The notes under the pieces are model-generated. The model searched no databases, was not told the DNA's origin, and saw nothing but the letters and a program-made list of their open reading frames with translations. A DNA stretch of 62,248 nucleotides from Bacteroidota bacterium (GTDB lineage: Bacteria > Bacteroidota > Bacteroidia > B-17B0 > Aurantibacillaceae): assembly GCA_013816615.1 (NCBI GenBank), contig JACDED010000009.1, positions 1 to 62,248 of the forward strand, in the 5' to 3' direction. The stretch's first letter is position 1; each line of letters begins with the position of its first letter. A program made the position numbers and the translations under genes. Positions 35,801-46,900 of the stretch are shown here, in pieces.

Positions 35801-37720
35801 GGTGTTGGATGCAACTGCGTTTATTGTAAGTGTTGCTAAGCTGCTTGGAACATTTATTGTTTGCGTACCGGTGCAACCTGTAACCGGATTTGTAACAATT
35901 ACACTATATATACCTCCGGCATTTACAACTACAAATGACGAAGTGAAAGGACTTATAATACCCGGGCCACTCCATGAAAAAGTATGTGGCGCTAAGTTTG
36001 GAGTAACTGAAAGAGTGGCTGTTGGAGCTGTACAACTTAAACTATTTGTAGAAGTAATAGTTGGAGTAATAGGAGCTGTTCCACTCAACACTGTAAAACT
36101 TGTAATAGATATTTTTGCCGGGCAGGCACTTGTTAATGTACAGTTATAAACCCCGGGCGCATTTACCTGAACCGTTTGCCCTGTTGTAGATGTTACAATG
36201 CCAGGTCCCGTCCAAGTATAAGTTACCGGAGTTACTGTTGTATTTGCGGCTAACGTAATTGTTGGTGTTCCACAAGTAATAGAAGAAGAGGGAATTGCAG
36301 TGATTGTAGAATTAAAAGATGGAATAGTAAAAAAACAATTTGCAAAATCGCTTGGTGTAGCAAACGATGCACCGGTTGTTGTAAAATTTAATGTTGATCC
36401 TGTAAATGTTCCTACATAATAATTTGCTCCGGTATGAGCTGTAACAGTATTACCGATCATTGCAAAACCGCCACCAGATACAGCGGGTAAAATACCCGTT
36501 ACATTATAAGAGCAAGTTAATACACCCGTTGGATCATACATATTAAGGCTTTGCGGAATTTGTGTTCTGAGGTAATAAAAATTATCATAATCATCGCCTG
36601 TAACATCATACGGCCCGCCACCTGCTAATGCAGGAATAGTTGCGAGTAATGTGGCAGCCCCCGTACCGTTATATTTATAAACTTGTCCCGTGCCTCCAAC
36701 TAAATTATAAATAAAGTTCTTACTTCCTCCGGGGTTAACTGCATTAATATTTCCGGTAGAATGAGTGGTATTTACGAAGCTGGTTCCGTTGTAATACCAA
36801 AAGGTACCACCTGAAACTGTCCAATAAGTTGGGTTGGGTGCAGGAAAACCAAAAGCCGGCCCAACGGCCAAGCCGCTTGCTCCCGTCGGAAGCGGTAAAG
36901 CAGAAGAGGTAGATGAGTTAGGGATGGATGCATTTGATTCATAAACATTTGTGCCTACCAGGGCATAGTAAGAACTGCAATTAGGATTTGTAACTGTTGA
37001 AATACATGCAGGATCACTTATATACAATTGATTAAATTCCGATCCGCTTAATTTTCTGTTGTAAAATCTGATGTTGTCTAAAGTTCCATCTAATGGTAAA
37101 TTAAATCCAAGAGTAGTGCCTCCTAATAGTACTTTGGATAAAGGGTTATAAACTAACGAATTTGAATTTGCCATTGTGTTTTCTAAACTTCCATTAACGT
37201 ATAACTTTAATGAATCTGGTCCAATGTAAAAACCAACATGATACCATGTGTTTAGAGCAGCCATGGTTGTGCCATTAAAATAAAACTGACCGCTGGGTGA
37301 ACAGGAGTTATTAGCTTTTGCGATTTGGAAACGCGAATTACCCGGACTTATACTTGCAAGTGTAAGTTGATAACCTTCATGATAGCTTAAACAACCATTA
37401 TGCGCAAAAGCAATTATTTGCGAATTTAACGAGTTTAATTTTACCCAACCAGAAAAAGAAACCGCTGTTGGTTTAATAAGAGGATTGTTTGGTAATTCGA
37501 TATAGCTTGCAATAGTTCCATTAAAAGCCATTGCCGAATTTGCATTATTAAACCTATCGACCGTTGGAGTAACTGCACTCAGTGTACCGGTTAAATTATT
37601 TATAGGTTCCGATGCGTTTCCATTCAAAGCATAACAAGCCGTTAAACTTGTAGATAAACTTTGCGAATAAAATGTAGCTGTGGCTAAGCTAAAAAATAAA
37701 AAGAATAATTTTTTCATCAA
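32861..37720 (-). CDS. Giant surface protein: LamG domain, 10 tandem Cys-pair repeats, T9SS type B sorting domain
   Basis: Of 1619 residues, 1-20 are a signal peptide. Residues ~25-235 are a LamG/concanavalin-like domain (ACYALNGNASEPINNLTG; YIGPDSLKLYVNGSLENT; LDGTLDNIRFYNRKLS). Then comes a ~230-residue propeller-like segment with DVTGDDYDNFYYL. Two Ig-like units with YTWTGPG/FSWSGPG precede ten repeats of ~73 residues with pattern C-x-G-x6-G-A-x2-YTW ... T-x-YTVTG ... C. A DUF11-like domain (YNVTFTVTAVNASTINLTNV) is followed by FIPDGFSPNGDGSNDVFF, the type B sorting domain. Four bp separate it from the upstream OmpA gene, so it is the last large gene of the adhesin operon. Confidence 0.92.
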   Translation of the reverse strand: MMKKLFFLFFSLATATFYSQSLSTSLTACYALNGNASEPINNLTGTLSAVTPTVDRFNNANSAMAFNGTIASYIELPNNPLIKPTAVSFSGWVKLNSLNSQIIAFAHNGCLSYHEGYQLTLASISPGNSRFQIAKANNSCSPSGQFYFNGTTMAALNTWYHVGFYIGPDSLKLYVNGSLENTMANSNSLVYNPLSKVLLGGTTLGFNLPLDGTLDNIRFYNRKLSGSEFNQLYISDPACISTVTNPNCSSYYALVGTNVYESNASIPNSSTSSALPLPTGASGLAVGPAFGFPAPNPTYWTVSGGTFWYYNGTSFVNTTHSTGNINAVNPGGSKNFIYNLVGGTGQVYKYNGTGAATLLATIPALAGGGPYDVTGDDYDNFYYLRTQIPQSLNMYDPTGVLTCSYNVTGILPAVSGGGFAMIGNTVTAHTGANYYVGTFTGSTLNFTTTGASFATPSDFANCFFTIPSFNSTITAIPSSSITCGTPTITLAANTTVTPVTYTWTGPGIVTSTTGQTVQVNAPGVYNCTLTSACPAKISITSFTVLSGTAPITPTITSTNSLSCTAPTATLSVTPNLAPHTFSWSGPGIISPFTSSFVVVNAGGIYSVIVTNPVTGCTGTQTINVPSSLATLTINAVASNTSLCSPSAPITMTASGATNYTWTPIGSTVPGTGAIVIANPTVTTTYSITGSTGVCTGSTTITVSVTPTPTLIAGSNSPICFGSVATLTASGASSYTWFPGLMTGPSVTVSPTTTSNYTVIGANGSCTMAAAVSVVVLPAPTVTSSASPTIICQGGTATLTAGGALTYTWQPINLSGTSVTVAPLITTIYTVTGTNILGCTASSTVQLFVDNPTIVVSPLSSTLCSGQSATLSANGATGYTWNPGGATTPSIIVTPTINTIYTLTSVSGACSSTNTVPIAVSPTPTLIVSSIGSTICIGNSATISVTGGSTYTWSPVTITGSVAIVSPTTNTTYTVTGTNSFGCTSTATSAVVVNPNPTITAVASPTNICSASNTPVLLTAGGGVTYTWSPVSSNSNTLVVTPTVTTTYSVTGSNNFGCVMSQTISILVSPTPTLNITSSSTAVCNGSPATLTASGANSYSWMPGSLTGTSVVVSPTATTVYTVTGTSGICSSTTTYTLNVLSSPTVNINAIPTVICNGGTALLLGTGAIGYTWSPGNANTNTLVVTPTITTIYTLTGVNVIGCKNTATITLTVNPTPTVSVSSSTNIVCSGNSATLTLNGALNYLALPSAQTGSVIVVSPTVNTTYTITGINSFGCTDTETITIGIAAGPTITAASSATLLCDGGTFSLSASGATNYTWMPINITGSAITTTATNAITVYTVTGETGGCANTATVPVIIIDCSNTMFGMTKAASKPVLVYNTYYNVTFTVTAVNASTINLTNVSMDENLSVTFPSPTNFTVLSLPVITSQNSSLSINPLFDGSSQISLTSPFTSTLLANKRDTIVFTVRVDPKGYFGPFKNSVIGFAQFINNVIVSDSSNNGFIWDPDQDGDPTNNDTATVIDFTLINLFIPDGFSPNGDGSNDVFFIKGMNGRPVKLTVFNRWGNKVYEKPEYDNTWDAYPNVANTLGNNKVPPATYYYVISFLDGDKETITGFVVVQY

Positions 37721-37724
37721 TAAC

Positions 37725-39920
37725 TTATTTCAGCTTAGTAATAATAAATTCAGTTCTTCTGTTTTTAGCATGGTCATCTTCAGAACATGTTGGTTTTATT
37801 TTCCCTTCACAGATACAACCATTTAATAGTTTCGCTTCACCAAAACCTTTACTGACTATCCTGTCTTTTTTAACACCTTTTTTAACGATGTACGCAGCAC
37901 TTGATTTTGCGCGTGCCCCTGATAATTTTACGTTTGCTGCTGCTGCACCACGGCAATCTGTATGCGCACCAAGCTCAATATACATATTAGGATATTCATT
38001 CATTACTTTAACAACCTTATCTAATTCAATGGCTGCATCTTTACGAATATTTGATTTTCCCTGGTCAAAATAAATGGGTTTCATATCTATCATCTTTGCA
38101 AGATCTGTACCCACTTCTACTTTTCCTAAAGTAAGATTTAAAGCTTCGTTTATTTTTATTTCACCCGGCGCTTTAATGTCATAAATAAAAATCGCATCTT
38201 TTGTTAGGTAACCTTGTTTTTCAAGTTTTATCGAGTAACTTATTTTATCACCCACTTTTTTTCCTTTTAAAGGTTTACGATAATCGCCTGTTGCGGCAGT
38301 TGTATAAGTGTCAAAAACAGATTTGGCAGGCAATTCAAGAATTGTAATCTTAACACCTTCTAAAGCCATGTTTGTTTTTGCATCAGTAACAAAAGCCAAT
38401 AAATATAATTTAGGATCTTTTTCTATTCTTAGTTCTTTTGTAAATGTGTCTTCTGCGGATGTTTTTGTTGAAACGCTATCTTCTAATTTAAAATAGTCTG
38501 CTTTATCAACTACTAATTTATAATTAAGATCTTCTTCAATTACAGTTGTTAATTCTCCTTTTTCATTTGTAATAACTGTATCACCATTCATTGTGAATTT
38601 TGTATTAGCAATGATCTCGCCATTGTCTTTGTCTTTTGTGATGATCAAAATTTCTTTTCCTCTTTTTACTTCACGTAAGATCTCAAAATTATAAATATCA
38701 TCATCCATACCGCCATTTTTGCGGTTAGAGCTTATGTAACCGATTTTATTATCTTCTGCCAACCAAACACTAAAATCATCTTTATTACTGTTTACAGGTT
38801 CACCCATATTGTAAACTCTTCCGGCTTTTTCATCTTTAAATTTTGTTTCGTAAACATCTAATCCTCCCAGTCCATCAAGTCCGTTAGAAGAAAAATATAA
38901 TAAACCGTTAGCTGCAATAAAAGGAAAAACTTCGGTTCCGGCAGTGTTTACTTTAGGGCCAAGATTTACAGGCGTTGTCCAGGCTCCGGCTTCTTTTTTG
39001 CTGTAATAAATATCCATACCACCAAAACCTCCGGCCATATCAGACGCAAAGAATAAATAATTTCCGTCAACAGATAAAGCAGGGTGAGCAAAGTTATGAT
39101 CATTATTATTAAAAGGTAATACAGTTACATGATCAAATCCATTTTCATTTAAGCCGGCTTCTAATATTTGTAATTTAAATGTCTTCTCACTACTGATATT
39201 AGCTTTACTTGCGTTATTCCTGGTAAAATAAACGGTATTGTAATCTTTTGAAAAACATATTGGCCCGTCATTATATTTAGAACCAAGATCGCCCATAAAT
39301 ATTACAGGCTTTGCATATACGCCCATTCCAATATTTTCTGTAGTATATAATTTTAAATAACTGTCGCTCGTCCAGCCATGTTTTTTATTTATCCATTTTG
39401 TTTTATTTCTTGAAGATGCAAACACAATACCTCCCTGAAATTTAAGAGCAGAAAAATCATTTTGATCAGAATTAAATGGAGCTATTTCTACTTTATACGC
39501 ATCGGCATTTTTAGTATAAGATTTCATTTTATCTAATGAGGAAGCAAGGTTTTTTCCCCTGCTATCCGCACCATACTGATCAAAATAAGTTTTAGCACTT
39601 TCTTTTTGACCGGTTTGATTTAATGCTTGTCCGTAATATAATTTATGGATAGGCTCTTCGTTACCCGATTTTATCAATTTACCATAACACAATAATTGCC
39701 CTTGCGAATTATTAGTTAAACGATAGCAGTCTCCTAAATTAGAAAGTATGATCTTGTTGCTACTATCTTTTTTCAAAACTTTTTCGTAATACGGAATTGC
39801 CTGCGAATAAGCTTTTGTACTATAATAATTATTTGCTTTTTTTAATGCAGCGGTTTGTCCGAACGCGTAGATCGAAAAACAAACATTCAACAACAATAAA
39901 TATTTTAAATTATGTTTCAT
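37725..39920 (-). CDS. OmpA-family protein with TPR and PD40 repeats (PorE-like)
   Basis: The 731-aa protein has a signal peptide ending YAFGQ. TPR-like helices (NNYYSTKAYSQAIPYYEKVL) span residues ~25-120, then PD40/WD40-like beta-propeller units (SVDGNYLFFASDMAGGFGGMDIYYS; GLLYFSSNGLDGLGGLDVYE). One or two carboxypeptidase-regulatory-like segments precede the C-terminal OmpA domain (GAHTDCRGAAAANVKLSGARA, then NRRTEFIITKLK), which should bind peptidoglycan. The layout resembles T9SS component PorE and relatives that link PorP/SprF to the cell wall. It lies 21 bp after the PorP/SprF gene on the same transcript. Confidence 0.9.
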   Translation of the reverse strand: MKHNLKYLLLLNVCFSIYAFGQTAALKKANNYYSTKAYSQAIPYYEKVLKKDSSNKIILSNLGDCYRLTNNSQGQLLCYGKLIKSGNEEPIHKLYYGQALNQTGQKESAKTYFDQYGADSRGKNLASSLDKMKSYTKNADAYKVEIAPFNSDQNDFSALKFQGGIVFASSRNKTKWINKKHGWTSDSYLKLYTTENIGMGVYAKPVIFMGDLGSKYNDGPICFSKDYNTVYFTRNNASKANISSEKTFKLQILEAGLNENGFDHVTVLPFNNNDHNFAHPALSVDGNYLFFASDMAGGFGGMDIYYSKKEAGAWTTPVNLGPKVNTAGTEVFPFIAANGLLYFSSNGLDGLGGLDVYETKFKDEKAGRVYNMGEPVNSNKDDFSVWLAEDNKIGYISSNRKNGGMDDDIYNFEILREVKRGKEILIITKDKDNGEIIANTKFTMNGDTVITNEKGELTTVIEEDLNYKLVVDKADYFKLEDSVSTKTSAEDTFTKELRIEKDPKLYLLAFVTDAKTNMALEGVKITILELPAKSVFDTYTTAATGDYRKPLKGKKVGDKISYSIKLEKQGYLTKDAIFIYDIKAPGEIKINEALNLTLGKVEVGTDLAKMIDMKPIYFDQGKSNIRKDAAIELDKVVKVMNEYPNMYIELGAHTDCRGAAAANVKLSGARAKSSAAYIVKKGVKKDRIVSKGFGEAKLLNGCICEGKIKPTCSEDDHAKNRRTEFIITKLK

Positions 39921-39941
39921 AAGAAAATTAAAATGTAAAAA

Positions 39942-40898
39942 TTAAAAATAACGCGGTGTAACAACTTTTTTACCCTTGTAAGAGAATAAATAATTTATTC
40001 CTATTTCATGTGAGCCCTGAGAATATTTTTGGATCTCGTTAATACTATAATCATACGAATAGCTTACTAAAAATTGCGGGTTAATTTGTATGCCAACAAT
40101 TGCGGCAACTGCAGCATTACTTCGATATGAAACTCCCGCCCAGATCATTTCTTTAATAAGGAAATTGGCACTGATATCATATTGTATAGGTGCATTTTGA
40201 ACGGCTTTTACCATTGCCTGTCCTTTTAATTTCAGATTATCTGATAAAGTAAACATATTGCCAATTGTAAAATAATAAGTGAACTGGCTGGCGCTTACTT
40301 TTGTTGATTGCAACGCAGCACCATTGGTACTAAAAAGCATTCTATCATCCACCATTCTTGGAATGGATATACCTGTGTAAAATGTTTTAGTATTAAAATA
40401 AATTCCTCCTCCAAAATTTGGCGACATAAGATTTGTAGAATTTTGAGACAATTGAGGATCGAACGTCCCGTCATCATTTGTTTTTAGTGATGCAAATTTA
40501 TTTTGTTGCATATGCACACCTCCCATTAAACCAAAAGATAAATGTCCTTTATCACCAGTTTTAACTCTATACGCATAACTTAAATAAACTAAGTTTCTGT
40601 TTAGCACGCCAATTTTTTCGTTTAGCACGCTTAAACCTAAACCCATTTTATTTTGCAACAGCGGGCCGTGCAAAGAAAACGAAGTCGTTACCGGTCTGCC
40701 AGGAAAATTTACCCATTGCTGGCGATGCAATACAGTTGCGCTCATTGCTTCTTTACTTCCAGTATACGCCGGGTTAATAAACATTTCGTTAAACATATAT
40801 TGCGTAAAAAGCGCATCGTACTGTGCTTTACCCGTGGCAACCACTGCAAACAGAAATGCGATCAGGGCTATTTTTTTTGTTTTTTTCATTGTGTTCAT
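39942..40898 (-). CDS. PorP/SprF-family T9SS outer-membrane protein
   Basis: This 318-aa barrel begins with signal peptide MKKTKKIALIAFLFAVVATG (a second ATG at 40889 starts it exactly) and then QYDALFTQYMFNEMFINPAY, the near-invariant PorP/SprF signature. The rest alternates beta strands (GLGLSVLNEKIGVLNR; YFNTKTFYTGISIPRMVDD) to a C-terminal NYLFSYKGKK region. SprF-type proteins are needed for export or anchoring of type B sorting-domain proteins. Here it is sandwiched between a 2780-aa type B protein and the OmpA gene, the usual arrangement of a dedicated cargo-partner pair. Confidence 0.93.
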   Translation of the reverse strand: MNTMKKTKKIALIAFLFAVVATGKAQYDALFTQYMFNEMFINPAYTGSKEAMSATVLHRQQWVNFPGRPVTTSFSLHGPLLQNKMGLGLSVLNEKIGVLNRNLVYLSYAYRVKTGDKGHLSFGLMGGVHMQQNKFASLKTNDDGTFDPQLSQNSTNLMSPNFGGGIYFNTKTFYTGISIPRMVDDRMLFSTNGAALQSTKVSASQFTYYFTIGNMFTLSDNLKLKGQAMVKAVQNAPIQYDISANFLIKEMIWAGVSYRSNAAVAAIVGIQINPQFLVSYSYDYSINEIQKYSQGSHEIGINYLFSYKGKKVVTPRYF

Positions 40899-40916
40899 TT
40901 AAAATATTTTCATTAA

Positions 40917-43900
40917 TTAATATTGTATCACTATAAATCCGTTTGTTGTTTTTATATCACCACCTTTAAATTCGAGGATGTAATAATAAGTTCCAGGAGG
41001 TAATTTATCTGTACCTAATGTGCCATTTACATTCGGCATTCCATTCCATGTATTATCGTAATTATCTTTCGCGTAAACTTTATTTCCCCAACGGTTGTAA
41101 ACTGTAAAAACATTATCTACACCAACCGGCAATCCTTTTATAATGAACAGATCATTTTTGCCATCACCATTTGGCGAGAAGCCATCAGGAATAAAAAAAT
41201 CTGTATTAGGAATAATAAGAACAGTTGGTACATTATCCGCCGGTTCATTCCAAACACCATTGTCATTTGAATCAGGATCATTACCAGTATTTGAAGTATC
41301 AGAAACCGTAATGCTTGTACTACTTAATGCATTACCATATGCACTGTTTTTAAAGATAGTTACTGTGTCCGGATTTACATTAATGGTAAAGATGATCGTA
41401 TTCACATTTCCGGGCGCCATAACATTTAAACCGGATAATAAATTAATATCGCTGTTACCATTGTATAAACTGTTGGCAGTTAAATTTCCACTTACTGTAG
41501 GACCAGATTTCATTGTATAAGTAGCAGGATACTTAATTGTATTATTAAACAAGCTGTCTTTTGCGGTTATGTTTTTCAGCGTATCGTTCCCTAAATTGTG
41601 AATGGTGATCGTATAGGTAATATCGTAGGTTTTATCAGCCATTTTTGTACTAACGGTTCCTGCCTTGGTTATACCAAAGAATATATTTGGTGTGAACTGA
41701 ATTGGAGTAGGAATATTATTATTAGTAGGATCAATATCTGTATCCGGATCCGGATCTGATCCAACTTGCGAGGAATCGCTTACGTAAACACTTGGGCTTG
41801 GACTTGCTAAACCTATTACAGAATTATTGAACGGACCAAAGAAGCCATTAGTGAAGATCTTTACACCAAATACAATAGTATCACTTTGCCCGATATTTAA
41901 TGTACTTGTTGATCCTGTAGTTAATGATGTTTGTAAATTTCCATCAAATGCAGGATCTATTGTTAAGCTACTTCCTGTTGAAGTTATCACCGGCGTAGAT
42001 GTCAACGTAAATGTGGATGGTAAAGGGAAGGTGCTATTCAGGTTCTCGGTTAAAGTAACATCTGTTAAAGGTAACAAGCCGTAATTTTTAACTACCACTT
42101 TATACGTGATATCATAACTGCCATCTAAATTTAAAGTAGGAGTACTAACTGATTTTGCAATTCCTAATGAATTTACTGATAAACAATTTATAGGAATTAA
42201 AATTAAAGTAGTGTCTTTTATACAACCATTCGCATCAAATATTCTTACTGTATAGGCAACAGTTCCGCTTGGATTCGCTAATGTATTTGTAACAATACCC
42301 GTTGTTGGAATATTTGTTGCAGTTAAATAAGTTGCTGTTCCTGTATATGTACTTCCCGAAACATAATCGTATTTATCTGTTCCTGTAAAATTGAATAAAG
42401 TAATTGTTCCATCGTTATTAGAAACACTACCGGTGCAAGTTGCCGGAGTAATAGATGCCGTTACAGCAATATTTGTTTGAATGGCCACAGAAGCAATTGC
42501 TGTGGTTGAACAAGAACTGTTAAGGTCTGTTACAGTTACCGTATAAGTGCCCGATTGTGATGATGTAAATGTTTGCGCACTGCTTGTAAAACTACCCGGC
42601 CCGTTCCAGGCATAAGAAACATTTGTTGATGTTGAACTTGCGTTTATTGTAACACTTGTGTTTGAGCAGGTAATGCTTCCGCTTACTGCAGTTGTTACAG
42701 ATGGAATAGTTGAGTCGGTTGGTACAGTTAAAGTAACGGAAGCGCTGCAACCTGTGCTGTTATCTATTACATTAAAGGTATAGGTTCCTTGTACGCTCAC
42801 TGTTGGATTTTGAACAGTAGAAGTATAAGAGCCAGGACCATTCCATAAATAACTTACGTTAGTTGAAGTTGAACTTCCGGTTAGAGTAACAGTTTGTGCT
42901 GAACATGTAATAGAGCCACTTGTTGTTGCGGTTAAATTTGCAGGTAAAGGTGTTATAAATACAGCAACAGTAAACGAAGAAGAACACACGCCGTTTGCCC
43001 CTGTTACAGTATATGTTGTGTTTATAGTTGGCGTTTCAACAGTTGTTGAAGTTGTATTCCCGCTTGGTAACCAGGTGTAGTTCGTTGCACCCATAGCGGT
43101 AAGCGTGGTTGAATAGCCACTACAAACTGTTGAGTTTAATGGAGAAATTGTTAAAGCCGGAACAGAATTTACAACAACCGTAACGGTTGAAGTTCCTGTA
43201 CAGCCAAACGCATTACTGCTTGAAACTGTATAAGTTGTTGTAATAGTTGGTGTATCTGTAATTGTTGCTGTAGTTAAACCTGTAGGGTTCCATGTGTAAC
43301 TGCCCGAACCGTTAGCTGTTAGTGTAACCGTTGAACCAACACAAATAGAAGTTGCGGATGCTGTAGCTGTTAATGTTGGTATTGGCGACACATTCACGTT
43401 AACAGTGCCTTGTCCTGAACAACCATTAAAATCTGTACCCGTAACTGTATAGGTAGCGTTTGTTGTTGGTGATACAACAACTGAAGTGCCTGTTGCCGTT
43501 GTGCTCCATGAATAAGTTGTAGCACCCGAAGCGGTTAAAGTAGCACTATTGCCCATACAAATTGTAGTTGGCGAAGCAGTAGCAGTTACTGTTGGATTTG
43601 GACTCGGAACCAAACCAACAGTTTGTGTTGACTGGCATAAACCATTTGAACCTATTAATGTAAATATTGTAGTAGCGGTTAAAGGAGTGATCAATACCGT
43701 TGCAGTAGATCCACCCGGCAACCAGGTATAATTGGCTGCTCCTATTGCAGTTAAAGTGGCGTTATTGCCAACACAGATAGGCACTAATGGGATAGCAATT
43801 ATTAAGGTCGGATTTGGAGTAACTACTAAGTTAACTGTATTATTTGCGGTACATCCAAAACCGTTAGTGCCTGTAACCGTATAAAGTGTAGTGGCGGTTG

Positions 43901-46900
43901 GCGTAACTGTTATTGTGCCTCCCGGTAATGAGATCGGGTTCCAGGTATATGAAGTAGCGCCACTTGATGTTAAAGTAGCAGAGTTTCCGGCACAAATATT
44001 TGTAGGCGAAGCTGTTGCCGTAAGTGTTGGATTTGGATTTACAGTAATGGTTAATGTTTTATTATTTGTACATAAACCATTTGCGCCTGTAACAGTATAA
44101 ATAGTAGTAACAGATGGAGTAACGGTTACAATACCTCCTGGTAAAGCACCCGGATTCCAGGTGTAAGATGATGCGCCTGTAGCTGTTAAAGTAACTGAAG
44201 CTCCTGCACAAATAGCTGAACTGCTTGCAGAAGCAATGACTGTAGGTGTTGTTGTAACGTTAACGTTTATGGTTGCAGTATTCGAACATAAGAAACTGTT
44301 AACGACACTCCATGTGTAAACTGTATTTACCGTTGGAGAAACAACGGCAGTTGCACCGGCAACAGCACCCGGGTTCCAAATAGAAACAAACGGCCCGCCA
44401 TTTGCAGCAGTGCCTGTTAATGTGGTTGAGTTTCCACTACAAATAGCAGTAGGTGAAGCAACAACCGTTAAAGAAGGAATAGGGTTAACAATTAAAGTAA
44501 TGGTTTTAGTACTTGTACATCCTAGTGCGCCTGTACCAATAATTGTGTGTGTTGTTGTAACAGTTGGGTTCACTACAACAGCCGATCCGCTTAATGCGCC
44601 CGGTAACCAGTTATAAGTGTTAGCGCCAGTAGCTGTTAAAGTAGAAGAGGCTCCATTACAAATAACAGTAGGTGAAGCAACAACATTTATTGTTGGTGAT
44701 GGATTAACGTTTACAGTAATGGTTTCGCTATCAACACAATTCCCATTCGCACCCGTAAGTGTATAGGTAGTGGTGATGGTTGGAGATGTTACAATGGTAG
44801 TTCCGCTTAAACTTCCCGGCATCCATGAATAACTTAAAGCTCCACTCGCTGTTAATGTAGTTGAATTTCCTGCGCAAATTGTTGTTGGTGAAGCCAATGC
44901 GTTCACAGTTGGATTTGGAGTAACCACTAAGTTAACTGTATTGCTTGCGGTACATCCAAAGCCGTTAGTGCCTGTAACCGTATAAAGTGTAGTGGCGGTT
45001 GGCGTAACTGTTATTGTGCCTCCCGGTAATGAGATCGGGTTCCAGGTATATGAAGTAGCGCCACTTGATATTAGAGTAGCAGAGCTTCCAGCACAAATAT
45101 TTGTAGGCGAGGCTGCTGCTGTAAGTGTTGGATTAGAGTTTACAGTAATGGTAATTGTTTTAGTATTTGTGCACGAACCATTGGCACCTGTAACAGAATA
45201 AGTAGTTGTTACCGTTGGCGTAACAGTAACGGTGCCGCCTGGTAAAGCCCCGGGGTTCCACGTATACGATGTTGCACCGGTTGCTGTTAATGTAATTGAA
45301 GCCCCCGCACAAATAGTTGAACTACTTGCAGAAACAATAACTGTAGGTGTTGTTGTAACGTTAACGTTTATTGTTGCAGTATTTGAACAGCTAAAACTAT
45401 TTGTTACACTCCATGTGTAAACTGTATTTACCATTGGAGAAACAACAGCCGTTGCAGCGGCAACAGCGCCAGGATTCCAAACAGAAACAAACGGTCCGCC
45501 ATTTGCCGCACTGCCGGTTAATGTTGTTGAGTTTCCACTACAAATAGCAGTAGGAGAAGCAACAACAGTTAAAGAAGGAATAGGGTTAACAATTAAAGTG
45601 ATTGTTATAGAATTTGAACAACCCGCAGTGGTTGTACCAATAACAGTATACGTTGTTGTAATAGTTGGATTCACCGCAACGGCCGAGCCGCTTAACGCGC
45701 CTGGCAACCAGTTATAAGCATTAGCGCCTGAAGCAGTTAAAGTAGAAAAAGCGCCACTGCAAATAACAGTAGGTGAAGCAACAACTGTTAAAGAAGGGAT
45801 AGGATTAACAACAACTGTTATTGTTTTAGTGTTTGAACAGGTTCCGTTAGAACAAATAACCGTATAAGTAGTTGTAATTAACGGAGAAACAACCACGTTG
45901 CTTCCTGTTAAAGCTCCGGGACTCCAGGTATAATTTGTTGCTCCATTCGCAATTAAACTCGTTGAACCTCCCGCGCAAATAGCGGTTGGTGAAGCAATAG
46001 TATTTATAGTTGGAACAGGCGTAACAATTAAATTAACGGTGTTAGTTGCGGTACATCCAAAACCGTTAGCACCTGTAACAGTATAAAGTGTAGTAGAAAC
46101 CGGGGTAACACTAACTGTACCTCCGGGTAAGGCACCCGGGTTCCAAGTATATGAAGTGGCACCCGAAGATGATAAAGTTGCAGAGCTTCCTGCGCAAATA
46201 TTTGTTGGCGAAGCAGAAGCCGTAACTGTAGGATTTGGATTTACGGTAATTAAAATTGTTGCAGTACTAGTACAAGCACCATTAGATCCAGTAACAGTAT
46301 ATGTAGTATTGGACGCAGGTGATACCACTACGTTGCTTCCGGTTAACGCACCTGGATTCCATGTGTAGTTTGTTGCACCGGTTGCAGTTAATGTGCTGGA
46401 TTTTGTTACACAAATTGTAGCAGGAGATGCCGCCGGACTAATTGTGGGAATAGGCGTAACACTTAAATTAACTGTATTGGTTGTGGTACAGCCAAAACCG
46501 TTAACTCCTGTAACTGTATATAATGTTGTAGTAGGAGGTGTAACTGTTACAGTTCCTCCAGGCAATGCGCCCGGATTCCAGGTGTAACTGGTGGCCCCCG
46601 ATGAACTTAACGTTGCCGAACTTCCAACGCAAATATTGGTTGGAGACACGATTGCAGTAATAGTTGGGTTCGGGTTCACAATTAAATTAACTGTTTTTGT
46701 TGAAGTACAACTTCCATTACTTCCTGTAACGGTATACAAAGTAGTTGCTGTTGGAGTTATGGTTACGGGGTTGCCGTTTATGTTACCGGGGTTCCAGGTG
46801 TACGTTAATGCGCCTGATGCGGTTAATGTTGCAGATCCGCCGCTACAAATTACAGTTGGCGACGCTGTTGCATTCACTGTAGGAATTGGATTTACCAATA

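Noticed and set aside
33780-36149. Plus-strand open frames opposite the 1619-aa adhesin
   Set aside because: Same reason: antisense of the Cys-pair repeats, with periodic composition and no independent signals.
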